Made by a program: the position numbers and the translations under genes. Below the pieces are notes generated by a model. That model worked only from the letters and a program-made list of their open reading frames with translations. It made no database searches and had not been told where the DNA came from. This document shows positions 24,405 through 32,219 of a stretch of DNA of 64,000 nucleotides, piece after piece; the stretch's first letter is position 1; every line of letters starts with the position of its first letter. The DNA is from Candidatus Rhodoferax bjergmarkensis. GTDB lineage: Bacteria > Pseudomonadota > Gammaproteobacteria > Burkholderiales > Burkholderiaceae_C. The stretch covers positions 310,001 through 374,000 of the forward strand of contig JADJFX010000008.1 in assembly GCA_016708345.1 (NCBI GenBank). Reading direction: 5' to 3'.

Positions 24405-24988
24405 CTATGAAAATGATAGCTGCTTGCGCAGTATTGGCGTGCGCAACTGGCCTTTTTTGCTCAAAATTGCAGGCAAGCAGCCTGCCACCCGAGCTGCAGC
24501 CGCTGGTGCCTGCTGGCGCGCTGGGCGGCCAGGCCAAGCTGTCGGTCTGGGGCTTTGAGGTGTACAACGCCACGCTGTGGGTGGCCCCCGGTTTTTTACA
24601 AACTGCCTATGAACAGCACGCGTTCGCGCTGGAGCTGGCCTATTTGCGCGACTTTGCGGGCAGCGACATTGCCAAACGTTCGGTGAGCGAAATGCGCCGT
24701 CAGAAGGCCATCAGCCCCCTTGATGAGACGCGCTGGGAGGGTCAGATGCGCGCCGTGTTCCCGGACGTGAAGGCGGGCGAGCGCCTTACCGGCGTCAACC
24801 TGCCCGGCGTAGGCGCGCAGTTCCGCGCCAAAGGGCGCGTGCTGGGCGAGATTCGTGACCCCGAATTTGCCAAGTTGTTCTTTGGCATCTGGCTGTCGCC
24901 GCAAAGCTCGGAGCCGCGCATGCGCCAGTCGCTGCTGGCCCAGGTGCCGCCTGTGGTGCCATCCACCTCCACTTCTTCACCACGATGA
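24401..24988 (+). CDS. Exported chalcone-isomerase-fold protein
   Basis: The 195-residue protein has an N-terminal signal peptide (cut near QAS) and a chalcone-isomerase-like domain (KLSVWGFEVYNATLWVAPGF, ELAYLRDFAGSDIAKRSVSEM, FFGIWLSP). Bacterial members of this fold are found beside CFA synthases and are thought to bind fatty acids; no enzyme activity is known to me. ATG 24401 overlaps the cfa stop. A palindromic repeat (24410-24470) codes for most of the signal peptide (MIAACAVLACATG), so the export signal comes from a mobile repeat. Confidence 0.82.
   Translation: MTMKMIAACAVLACATGLFCSKLQASSLPPELQPLVPAGALGGQAKLSVWGFEVYNATLWVAPGFLQTAYEQHAFALELAYLRDFAGSDIAKRSVSEMRRQKAISPLDETRWEGQMRAVFPDVKAGERLTGVNLPGVGAQFRAKGRVLGEIRDPEFAKLFFGIWLSPQSSEPRMRQSLLAQVPPVVPSTSTSSPR
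24410..24470 (+). repeat. Palindromic repeat copy 5, in the signal-peptide codons
   Basis: ATGATAGCTGCTTGCGCA, spacer, GGCGTGCGC, spacer, TGCTCAAAATTG. It is the same orientation as copy 3 and is translated in frame. Confidence 0.8.
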
Positions 24989-26322
24989 CAAGCCGCCTAG
25001 TCCCAGATCTGACCGCGCCGCCCTTGGTCACGGCCGCCTTTGGCTGGCGTGAGGGCTGGCGCTACGGCTTGCTCGGTTTGCCGCTGGCCTTTTGTGCGCT
25101 GCCGCTGTATGTGCTGATGCCCAACTTTTACGCCCGCGAGTGGGGCGTTCCGCTGGCAGCGCTGGGCACTGTGCTGCTGGCCGCGCGCTTGCTGGACGCC
25201 GTGATTGACCCGCTGCTGGGGCGCCTGATCGACCGGCTGTATGCCCGCTCGCTGGCCGCCGTGCTGGCCTGTGGCGCAGTGGCGGCGCTGTGCCTGGGGC
25301 TGGGGTTTTCAGCGCTGTTTTTGCCGCCGCTGCGCGACCCACAGGCTTTGCTGCTGTGGGCCGCAGCAGCGCTGGTTTTCACCTACGCAGCTTACAGCGC
25401 GCTGGCCGTGGCGCATCAAGCCTGGGGTGCCATGCTGGGGGGCGACGCAGCCAGGCGCAGCCGTATCGTGGCCTGGCGCGAAGGTTTGGGGCTGGCGGGG
25501 GTGGTGCTGGCCGCCATCACGCCTGCCGTGGTGCCCGAGGCGTGGAGTGTGCCAACCCTGCTGGTGCTGTTGTGGATTGCTTTGGTGGCAGGCTGGTGGG
25601 CTTGGTACCAGGCACCCCGGCCCCCAAGGCCAGCGGCTGCGGCAACCCACAGCATGAGCAGCAGCGCCCTTAGCCTGTGGCATCCGTGGCGTCAAACGGC
25701 TTTTCGGCGGCTGCTGGCGGTTTTCATGCTCAATGGCATTGCCAGCGCCATTCCCGCCACGCTGGTGCTGTTTTTTGTGCAAGACCGCCTGCAGGGCAGC
25801 GCCGCCTTGCAGTCCGGTGCCTTGGGCCTTTATTTTGTGTGTGGCGCGCTGTCCATGCCGCTGTGGCTGCGGCTGGTGTCGCGCCTGGGTTTGGCACGCA
25901 GCTGGCTGGTGGGCATGGTGCTGTCGATGGCGGTGTTTCTGGGTGCCAGCCAGGCAGGTGCTGGCGACGAAGCCTTGTTTTTGGCGGTGTGCGCCCTGTC
26001 CGGCATCGGTTTGGGCAGCGATCTGGTGTTGCCCGGTGCGCTGCTGGCCGGTGTGATTGCTGACGCTGGCGAGCAGGGCCGCCGTGACGCCAGCTACTTT
26101 GGCTGGTGGAACTTTGCCACCAAGCTCAATCTGGCACTGGCCGCCGGCCTGGCCTTGCCGCTCTTGGGTGCGCTGGGTTATGTACCCGGCACCCGCGATG
26201 CCCAAGCCCTTCAGATGCTGACCGCCGCCTACTGCCTGCTGCCCTGTGCGCTCAAGGCTTTGTCTGGCGCGCTGCTTTACTTTTTCTTTGTCCAACGCCC
26301 CGCAAGGCCGCATTCCGCATGA
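24985..26322 (+). CDS. MFS transporter, GPH/MFS_2 type
   Basis: The 445-residue protein has about 12 membrane segments, with the GPH-family pattern DAVIDPLLGRLIDRLYARS after segment 2 and FGWWNFATKLNLALAAGLALPLLG near segment 9. Related carriers (MelB, MFSD2A) move sugars or lysolipids with a cation. In this cluster a lipid or lipid-precursor substrate is plausible, but it is inferred. The ATG overlaps the previous stop by 4 bp, and the next gene overlaps its own stop. Confidence 0.88.
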   Translation: MTSRLVPDLTAPPLVTAAFGWREGWRYGLLGLPLAFCALPLYVLMPNFYAREWGVPLAALGTVLLAARLLDAVIDPLLGRLIDRLYARSLAAVLACGAVAALCLGLGFSALFLPPLRDPQALLLWAAAALVFTYAAYSALAVAHQAWGAMLGGDAARRSRIVAWREGLGLAGVVLAAITPAVVPEAWSVPTLLVLLWIALVAGWWAWYQAPRPPRPAAAATHSMSSSALSLWHPWRQTAFRRLLAVFMLNGIASAIPATLVLFFVQDRLQGSAALQSGALGLYFVCGALSMPLWLRLVSRLGLARSWLVGMVLSMAVFLGASQAGAGDEALFLAVCALSGIGLGSDLVLPGALLAGVIADAGEQGRRDASYFGWWNFATKLNLALAAGLALPLLGALGYVPGTRDAQALQMLTAAYCLLPCALKALSGALLYFFFVQRPARPHSA

Positions 26323-26882
26323 AACAACCCACTTTTTCCACTGTGCGCCAGCGCCTGGCCCGAACTGCCCTGGCGCTGGCGGCTGCCAGTGCCCTGCTGG
26401 TGGGCTGCGCCAGCCCAACGGTGAGCGACTACGCTGCGCAGGCCCCAGTGCTGGAGCTGCGCGACTATTTCAATGGCACGCTGGACGCCTACGGCATCTT
26501 TACCGACCGCTCGGGCAAGGTTGTCAAACGCTTCACCGTGGTCATGGTCTGCAGCTGGCAGGGCGACCAGGGCGTGCTGGACGAAGCCTTTACGTATTCG
26601 GATGGCAGCACCCAGCGGCGCGTGTGGCGGCTCCAGCGCCACCCGGACGGGCGCTACAGCGGCCAGGCCGACGATGTGGTGGGCGACGCCCAAGGCCAGC
26701 AAAGCGGCAACGCCTTCCACTGGACCTACACCCTGGCGCTGCCCGTGGATGGCCGGGTGATCGAGGTGCAGTTTGACGACTGGATGTACCTGATGAACGA
26801 CAAGGTCATGCTCAACAAAGCCGCCATGCGCAAATGGGGTGTCGGGCTGGGTGAGGTCACGCTGTCATTTTTCAAGAGGTAA
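26319..26882 (+). CDS. DUF3833 family lipoprotein
   Basis: The 187-residue protein has a lipoprotein signal peptide with lipobox LLVGCASP (lipidated Cys near residue 30). The DUF3833 domain follows, with LRDYFNGTLDAYGIFTDRSGKVVKRF, WRLQRHPDGRYSGQADDVVG and FDDWMYLMNDKVMLNKA. The function is unknown. The protein should be anchored to a membrane in the envelope. ATG 26319 overlaps the MFS stop; the open frame upstream is only the shadow of that gene. Its neighbours suggest a role in lipid handling. Confidence 0.88.
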   Translation: MKQPTFSTVRQRLARTALALAAASALLVGCASPTVSDYAAQAPVLELRDYFNGTLDAYGIFTDRSGKVVKRFTVVMVCSWQGDQGVLDEAFTYSDGSTQRRVWRLQRHPDGRYSGQADDVVGDAQGQQSGNAFHWTYTLALPVDGRVIEVQFDDWMYLMNDKVMLNKAAMRKWGVGLGEVTLSFFKR

Positions 26883-26890
26883 ATATGGCC

Positions 26891-26935
26891 TTTCCGCATA
26901 TAAACATTGCGCGAGCAGCTATCAAATCCATAGTG
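26891..26935 (-). repeat. Palindromic repeat copy 6, intergenic
   Basis: CCGCATATAAAC, then TTGCGCGAGCAGCTAT, loop, CATAG. It sits in the only gap of more than 75 bp inside the lipid cluster. Confidence 0.7.
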
Positions 26936-26982
26936 TTTTGTGGGCATTTATGGAGCCAATTCAGCACAGCCGGTAGCCCACC

Positions 26983-27756
26983 ATGGCACTGAACCCGCGC
27001 ATGATCGACTGGCGCGGGCGGCGCGTGTGGCTGGTGGGTGCCTCCACCGGCATCGGGCGCGCCCTTGCTGCCAGCTTGCACGCCCAGGGCGCGCAGGTCA
27101 TCGTCTCCGCGCGGCAGGCGCAGGCGCTCAATGCCTTTGTGCGGGAGCACCCTGGCGCGCAGGCTCTGGCGCTGGACGCCACCGATGCTTTGGCCGTGAG
27201 CGAGGCCGCCAGCACCGTGTTTGCCCAAGGCGCGCTGGACTGCGTGGTGTACTGCGCCGGTCACTACCGCGCCATGAGCGCCCTGAAAATCGACCTGCCC
27301 GACATGCTGCGCCACAACCAGGTGAACTACGTGGGGGCCCTGAACCTGCTGGACGCGGTGCTGCCACACCTGCTGGCGCAGCCGCCAGCGCGCCGGGGCC
27401 ACATCAGCCTGGTGGGCAGCGTGGCCGGTTACCGGGGCTTGCCCAAAAGCCTGGCCTATGGCCCCACCAAAGCTGCCCTCATCAACCTGGCCGAAGCCTT
27501 GTACCTGGACCTGCGCTCCCAAGGCGTGGGCGTGTCGCTCATCAGCCCCGGCTTTGTGGAAACGCCGCTCACCGCGCAAAACCAGTTCAAAATGCCCGCC
27601 CTCATCAGCCCGCAGCAGGCGGCGCAGGCCATTTTGGAAGGCTGGGCCCGCGGCGAGTTTGAAATTCACTTCCCCAAACGCTTCACCCTCTGGCTCAAAG
27701 CCTTGCAGCTGCTGCCCTACTGGGCCTTCTTTGCCGCCACCCGCCGCCTGGCTTGA
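26983..27756 (+). CDS. Short-chain dehydrogenase/reductase of the lipid cluster
   Basis: The 257-residue SDR has the cofactor motif VGASTGIGRAL (residues 18-28), CAGHYRA in the NAG position, the catalytic Ser in SLVGSVAGYRG, and an intact YGPTK active site. It is thus unlike the SDR at 6770, which has lost the tyrosine. It is probably NADP-dependent, with a lipophilic substrate inferred from the operon. It is 15 bp upstream of the NTF2-like gene. Confidence 0.9.
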   Translation: MALNPRMIDWRGRRVWLVGASTGIGRALAASLHAQGAQVIVSARQAQALNAFVREHPGAQALALDATDALAVSEAASTVFAQGALDCVVYCAGHYRAMSALKIDLPDMLRHNQVNYVGALNLLDAVLPHLLAQPPARRGHISLVGSVAGYRGLPKSLAYGPTKAALINLAEALYLDLRSQGVGVSLISPGFVETPLTAQNQFKMPALISPQQAAQAILEGWARGEFEIHFPKRFTLWLKALQLLPYWAFFAATRRLA

Positions 27757-27771
27757 ACCCAACGCTTTGTC

Positions 27772-28224
27772 ATGACCCACAGCCCCAACCCAGCCACCCA
27801 CCAAGCCGTCAGCACCATCGTGCAGACTTTTGAGACCCTCAGCCCCGAGCGCGTGGCGCAGCTCGGCACCATCTACGCGCCCGACGCCCGCTTCAAAGAC
27901 CCGTTCAACGATGTGCAGAGCCTGGATGAAATCCAGCGCATCTTCCGCCACATGTACGAGAGCCTGGAGAACCCGCGCTTTGTCGTCACCGGCCGCGTGG
28001 TGGAAGGTGCCCAGTGCTTTTTGACCTGGGAGTTCCGTTTTGCCTTTCAAAAATTCAAAACCGGCCAGCCGCAATGCATTCTGGGTGCCTCGCACCTGGT
28101 GCTGGACGACGCCGGACGTATCACCCTGCACCGCGACTACTGGGACGCTGCCGAAGAGTTGTACGAAAAACTGCCGGTGGTGGGTGGGCTGATGCGCTGG
28201 CTCAAGCACCGGGCCAATGGCTAA
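27772..28224 (+). CDS. NTF2-like (SnoaL fold) protein
   Basis: The 150-residue protein belongs to the nuclear transport factor 2 family. It has LGTIYAPDARFKDPFNDVQSLDEIQRIFRHMYESL, LTWEFRFAFQ and a conserved ending HRDYWDAAEELYEKLPVVGGLMRWLK. These proteins act as small isomerases or ligand binders; this subgroup closes CFA/DUF1365 clusters in several proteobacteria. It is the last gene of the cluster and overlaps the convergent response regulator by 4 bp, so the two stops share bases. Confidence 0.88.
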   Translation: MTHSPNPATHQAVSTIVQTFETLSPERVAQLGTIYAPDARFKDPFNDVQSLDEIQRIFRHMYESLENPRFVVTGRVVEGAQCFLTWEFRFAFQKFKTGQPQCILGASHLVLDDAGRITLHRDYWDAAEELYEKLPVVGGLMRWLKHRANG

Positions 28225-28613
28225 ACCTTGAGCGCTGTCTCCATTGCCGTACGCAGGTCATGCTCGGTGAAGGGCTTGATCACGTAACCGGCAGGGTCGG
28301 CAAGCTTGGCCCGCGCAAGACTGTCGCTTCCGTCAAAGGCGCTTAAAAACACGCACGGCAAATCAAATTGCTTGCGCATCGTCATGGCCGTCGTAATGCC
28401 GTCCATGTCGGTGGCCAGTTGAATGTCCATCAAGGCCAGGTCAGGACGCAGTCGCCCTGCCAGCTCAATCGCTTGCTCACCGCTGGTGGCATGCCCTATC
28501 GGCTGATAGCCAAGATTGCGCAACTGCAGTGCAATGTCCATGGCGACAATGCTCTCGTCTTCTACGATCAGAATTCGAGGCTTGGTCATGGCGGATGGGG
28601 TGTCGGTATTCAC
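28221..28613 (-). CDS. Single-domain response regulator (CheY-like)
   Basis: The 130-residue protein is only a receiver domain. The acidic pair is in ILIVEDES, the phospho-acceptor Asp in LALMDIQLA, the Thr/Ser position in VFLSAFDGS and the Lys in VIKPF. There is no output domain. An ATG at 28589 (MTKPRILIVE) would give a shorter, perhaps more natural N-terminus. No histidine kinase gene is nearby, so it is an orphan. Confidence 0.9.
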   Translation of the reverse strand: MNTDTPSAMTKPRILIVEDESIVAMDIALQLRNLGYQPIGHATSGEQAIELAGRLRPDLALMDIQLATDMDGITTAMTMRKQFDLPCVFLSAFDGSDSLARAKLADPAGYVIKPFTEHDLRTAMETALKV

Positions 28614-28856
28614 GGGGTGAGCTGGTTTTAAAAATTAGGTTTTTTTCAGGGCATGGGGATCACACAAGGAAAGGGCGGGGTTACCTTGAACGCCACTTTA
28701 AAAGCATGGCCTAGTCTGATGGTCAGCGTACCACCGATTTGAGTGCGCAAGACCGGTGCAAGTTGCCGTTCGCGGGATTCTTGCCGTTTTGCGCCAGAAT
28801 TTTCACCCACGCCAAGCCCGTATTGCGCTCGCCCAGCCGCAAAAATGGCAATTTTC

Positions 28857-31349
28857 TCAGTGGTTTGAGTTCAAGGCAGGAGCGCCCGTGAGGGCAATGC
28901 GCTGAATGCTGTGCCGCACATCGGCACCGAGCAGCAGCTCGGTTTGCCCGGCGGGGATGGTGATGCGCTCGTCAAAATGCAGCAGACCGGCTTCGTCAGC
29001 GTGCAGCACTTCGGCATCAATCAGGTTGCGGATGACGTTGGTGAACAATGATTTTTCTGAGAATTCAGGTGCATTGAATTCATACAACATGGCCAGGCGC
29101 TGTGCCAGCAGATGGCTGGACTCTTCGAGCATGGCGGTGGTGAGTTTGCCGCTGCCGTGGTGCTTGAGCAGCGCCAGGGTCAGGAATTGGCGCTCCAGTG
29201 TGGGGCGAATGATCTCGCCGAGCTGACGCAACTCGGGGCTGGCCTCGCTGTGGGGTTTGGGCGCGCGCAGAACATCATTGGTGTCATCACGGAAGATGAG
29301 TTCACGCTGGACCAAGGCGTCTTCGGTGCGGTCAATCAAATCATCGAGCTCATCAGGTTCCCAGCGCAAAAACAGCTCGGCCCGCAGCAGCCCATAAATG
29401 CCTTTGATGGCTTCCTTGGCACGGCTGCGCTTGAGTCGGCCGTTGTGACTGACCAAACAGGCCAGCAGGGCAGGCAGGGCCAGCAAATGCAGTACGTTGT
29501 TGCGGAAGTAGGCCAGCAAGGTAGCCTGATGCTTGGTGGCCAGCACCATGTCTCCCAGCGGATGCGTCTGACACTCCAGCATTTTGAGCCGCTGCACATG
29601 CGCAATGATCTCGCCGGGTGGCAAGTTGCAGGGCACCACGGATTCGGAGTAAGGCACAGCCGTCAGCAAGAACTGCACATGCTCGATCTGGCGCTGCAGG
29701 AGCCGCACGTCAGCCGTGTGTTTGGGTGTGGACAGCAGCGTCAGCGCCACCAGATTGACCGCATTGACGACGGCCGCTGAATTGATGTTGCGCGCAAGTT
29801 CCTTGGCCGTGGCCTCGACCACGTTGTGCATCCACGGGGCCTTGCGGTTAAAGGGTTCGCTGCGCCAGTTGGCGTGCTGTTTGTCCAGAAACTCTTCCAG
29901 CGCCAGCGGAGGGCCAAAATTCACATGCACCTTGCCAAAATATTGTTTGAGTACGCGCACTGCACCGATCAGACCCAGCAGCGATTCGGCCTTTTTGGGC
30001 TTGCCCTCCAGCTCTTCCAGATAGACACCGCCTTCCATCAGTTTTTCGTAGCCCACGTAAACCGGCACGAACAGGAGCGGGCGGGAGTGCTGGCTGACAA
30101 AGCTTTGCACCGTCATGGCCAAAATGCCGGCCTTGGGTGACAGCATGCGCCCGCTGCGGCTGCGGCTGCCTTCAATAAAGTATTCGATGGGAAAACCGCG
30201 GTCGAGCATCAGGTGCAGGTATTCCAGAAACACGGCCGCATACAGCGGCTCGCCCTTGATGCGACGGCGCAGGTAAAACGCCCCACCCCGGCGCAAGATG
30301 GTGCCGACAAACGGCATGTTCAGGTTGGCACCGGCTGCGATGTGGGGCACCATCATGCCCTGGCCAAAAATGATGTAGGACAGCAGCAGGTAATCAATGT
30401 GGCTGCGGTGCGAGGGCACGTAGATGATGCCGTGGCCAGGGGCCAGCTCGGTGACGCGGTTCAGGTTGTGAATCTCAATGCCGCTGTAAACCTTGTTCCA
30501 CACCCATTCCAAAAAGAGCGACAGGGCGCGAACGACGGAGAACGAAAAATCGGAGGCGATTTCATGCGCGAAATCACTCGCGGCCTTTTCGGCCTTGGCA
30601 AACGGCAGGTTCTTGTTGAGTGCTTCAGCGGCGATGGCGGCGCGAACATTGGGCGTGGCCAGCAAGGTGCGCAATTGTGTGCGGCGATGCGACAAATCCG
30701 GGCCAATCGCCATTTCGCGCTGCTGGTGAAAGTGCAACTCCAGCGCTTGGTGGATTTTTTTGGCCTGGCTGTTGTTGTCGGTAGTGTCCTTGATCATCTC
30801 GCGCAAGGACATCGGGGTGTTGAAACGCACCACGGTGTGGCGACCGTGAATCAAAATTGAAAGCATTTGCCGCAAGGGCGTCACCGCCTGCCAGGTTTCG
30901 GAGAACAGCGCTTTAAGGATGGACTCCTGCTTGGCTGGCTCATTGCCCCACAGAATGGTCACCGGAACCAGCTGCACCTCAAAGTTCGGGTCGATGCCGG
31001 CCTGTCTGACCATGGCCAGCAGCAGCGGTGAATGATCGATGCGGGGGTTGGGTGCGATCGGACCGTCAGGCTCGCGCGCCAGCACAAAGAAGGAGCGCCG
31101 CGCCGCGAACTGGCCGGTGCGCACCGGTTTCAAGGCAGGCGGCAAGCCGAGTTGGCGGCATTCATGGTCGAGCACCAGCAAGTTCGACAGGTGGCGTTTG
31201 TGCAGCACATAGACGATGGGCACCTCAGGGCGCAACTTGAGCATGTCCAGTTGCTCGGGGAATACATTGGTTCGTATCCACCGGTAAAGCAATCGGCGCA
31301 GCGCATTGAGCGTCCAGCCCGCAAAATCAAAAGACGGCATTTTCATCAT
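28857..31349 (-). CDS. plsB: Glycerol-3-phosphate 1-O-acyltransferase PlsB
   Basis: PlsB makes lysophosphatidic acid from glycerol 3-phosphate and acyl-CoA or acyl-ACP at the inner membrane. The 830-residue length fits. The acyltransferase motifs are present in the middle of the protein: VPSHRSHIDYLLL (HX4D), GAFYLRRRIKG, and EGSRSRSGRML, followed by the conserved LFVPVYVGYEKLMEG. The start could be the first or third Met of MMKMPSFDF. The 243 bp between its stop and the response regulator hold no gene that I can see. Confidence 0.95.
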   Translation of the reverse strand: MMKMPSFDFAGWTLNALRRLLYRWIRTNVFPEQLDMLKLRPEVPIVYVLHKRHLSNLLVLDHECRQLGLPPALKPVRTGQFAARRSFFVLAREPDGPIAPNPRIDHSPLLLAMVRQAGIDPNFEVQLVPVTILWGNEPAKQESILKALFSETWQAVTPLRQMLSILIHGRHTVVRFNTPMSLREMIKDTTDNNSQAKKIHQALELHFHQQREMAIGPDLSHRRTQLRTLLATPNVRAAIAAEALNKNLPFAKAEKAASDFAHEIASDFSFSVVRALSLFLEWVWNKVYSGIEIHNLNRVTELAPGHGIIYVPSHRSHIDYLLLSYIIFGQGMMVPHIAAGANLNMPFVGTILRRGGAFYLRRRIKGEPLYAAVFLEYLHLMLDRGFPIEYFIEGSRSRSGRMLSPKAGILAMTVQSFVSQHSRPLLFVPVYVGYEKLMEGGVYLEELEGKPKKAESLLGLIGAVRVLKQYFGKVHVNFGPPLALEEFLDKQHANWRSEPFNRKAPWMHNVVEATAKELARNINSAAVVNAVNLVALTLLSTPKHTADVRLLQRQIEHVQFLLTAVPYSESVVPCNLPPGEIIAHVQRLKMLECQTHPLGDMVLATKHQATLLAYFRNNVLHLLALPALLACLVSHNGRLKRSRAKEAIKGIYGLLRAELFLRWEPDELDDLIDRTEDALVQRELIFRDDTNDVLRAPKPHSEASPELRQLGEIIRPTLERQFLTLALLKHHGSGKLTTAMLEESSHLLAQRLAMLYEFNAPEFSEKSLFTNVIRNLIDAEVLHADEAGLLHFDERITIPAGQTELLLGADVRHSIQRIALTGAPALNSNH

Positions 31350-31506
31350 CGTTTACCCATGAGGAAAACCATTTGTTAGACCCATCTCTCAATTCGAAAG
31401 ATAACGAAAATTTGCGAAAAACAAAAAAACTTGCGACACTCGGGGTTCCAGCGCAATCCGGCATTTTTTTTTGATGCGTCCGGGCGCGTCTTGGTGTGTT
31501 GGTTTG

Positions 31507-31528
31507 CCCCATGCTGATGGGGTTTTTT
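31507..31528 (+). terminator. Intrinsic terminator 25 bp before the DUF2147 gene
   Basis: The stem CCCCAT / ATGGGG (31507-31512, 31517-31522) has loop GCTG and is followed by six Ts. It would stop a transcript started in the 150 bp upstream, so it may be an attenuator of the DUF2147 gene or end a small RNA. Confidence 0.6.
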
Positions 31529-31552
31529 AAAGTTATTAACAAAGGAATAGAT

Positions 31553-31993
31553 ATGAAAAAAGTAATTATTGCTACTTTTGTGGGTGCCTTGGCGCTGCCC
31601 GTGTTGGCTCAGATGACCCCCGTAGGTGTGTGGCGCACTTATGACGATAACACCAAAGAGTTGTCGTCGGAAGTTCGCATCACAGAAAACGGTGGTGTTC
31701 TGTCCGGCAAGATCGAAAAACTGCTGCGCAAAGATGCCAAGCAAAATGACGTTTGCGACAAATGCCCCGATGACCGCAAAGGCAAACCGCTGATTGGCCT
31801 TGAAATCATCCGTGGTGCCAAAAAAGCTGATGGCAAAGTCGTTTGGGAAGACGGAAAAATCATGGACCCTGAAAACGGTAAAGACTACTCCCTGAACCTG
31901 ACCCCAGAAGACGGCGGCAAGTCGCTTGAAGTTCGTGGCTACCTGGGATTGGCCGTGATTGGCCGCAGCCAAACTTGGGTTCGTGTGCAGTAA
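31553..31993 (+). CDS. DUF2147 exported protein
   Basis: The 146-residue protein has a signal peptide cut near LAQ-M (residues 1-19). The DUF2147 domain follows: GVWRTYDDNTKELSSEVRI, GVLSGKIEKLL, VCDKCPDDRKGKPLIGLEI and a typical end (GRSQTWVRV). The fold is a small beta-barrel of unknown function, with CDKC as a possible disulfide. ATG 31553 is chosen for its AAAGGAAT site and signal peptide; the open frame starts earlier. Confidence 0.88.
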   Translation: MKKVIIATFVGALALPVLAQMTPVGVWRTYDDNTKELSSEVRITENGGVLSGKIEKLLRKDAKQNDVCDKCPDDRKGKPLIGLEIIRGAKKADGKVVWEDGKIMDPENGKDYSLNLTPEDGGKSLEVRGYLGLAVIGRSQTWVRVQ

Positions 31994-32071
31994 TTTTTAT
32001 GGATCCCCGCCAGGGTTTTGGTGGGGCACAATGGTTTAGCAAGCTTGCGCGGTCTTCAGTGCCAAGCTTGC

Positions 32072-32077
32072 TATACT
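32072..32077 (+). promoter_or_regulatory. Putative -10 element of metX
   Basis: TATACT lies 7-12 bp before the riboswitch. A good -35 at 17 bp spacing is not seen, so confidence is low. Confidence 0.35.
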
Positions 32078-32082
32078 GACAA

Positions 32083-32130
32083 CGCGCCGATTTGCTACAG
32101 CTTGCGGGCGCTTAATAAGTTCAGCTAAAG
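32083..32130 (+). ncRNA. SAM-II (SAM-alpha) riboswitch upstream of metX
   Basis: The P1 stem GCGCC (32084-32088) pairs with GGCGC (32107-32111). Conserved SAM-II bases are in order: GATTT after the 5' strand, TTGC before the 3' strand, then ATAA and the 3' motif AGCTAAA (32123-32129). This class binds S-adenosylmethionine and shuts off methionine biosynthesis genes such as metA and metX. A terminator follows. GCGGGCG (32104-32110) can instead pair with CGCCCGC (32132-32138), which gives a plausible alternative structure to P1. Confidence 0.75.
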
Positions 32131-32140
32131 ACGCCCGCCG

Positions 32141-32189
32141 ACCCGGTTCCGCCCTTAGCAATAAGCCAGCGAGACCGGGTTTTGTTTTT
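32141..32189 (+). terminator. Terminator of the SAM-II leader
   Basis: The stem ACCCGGT (32141-32147) / ACCGGGT (32174-32180) is followed by TTTTGTTTTT. It lies between the aptamer and metX, so SAM binding could cause early termination. Confidence 0.7.
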
Positions 32190-32219
32190 GAGGCACGCAC
32201 CGTTTCCAATTTTCAATTG

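Noticed and set aside
32083..32130. SAH riboswitch before metX
   Set aside because: The P1 and AGCTAAA pattern fits SAM-II; SAH motifs were not seen, and the gene is not ahcY or metH.
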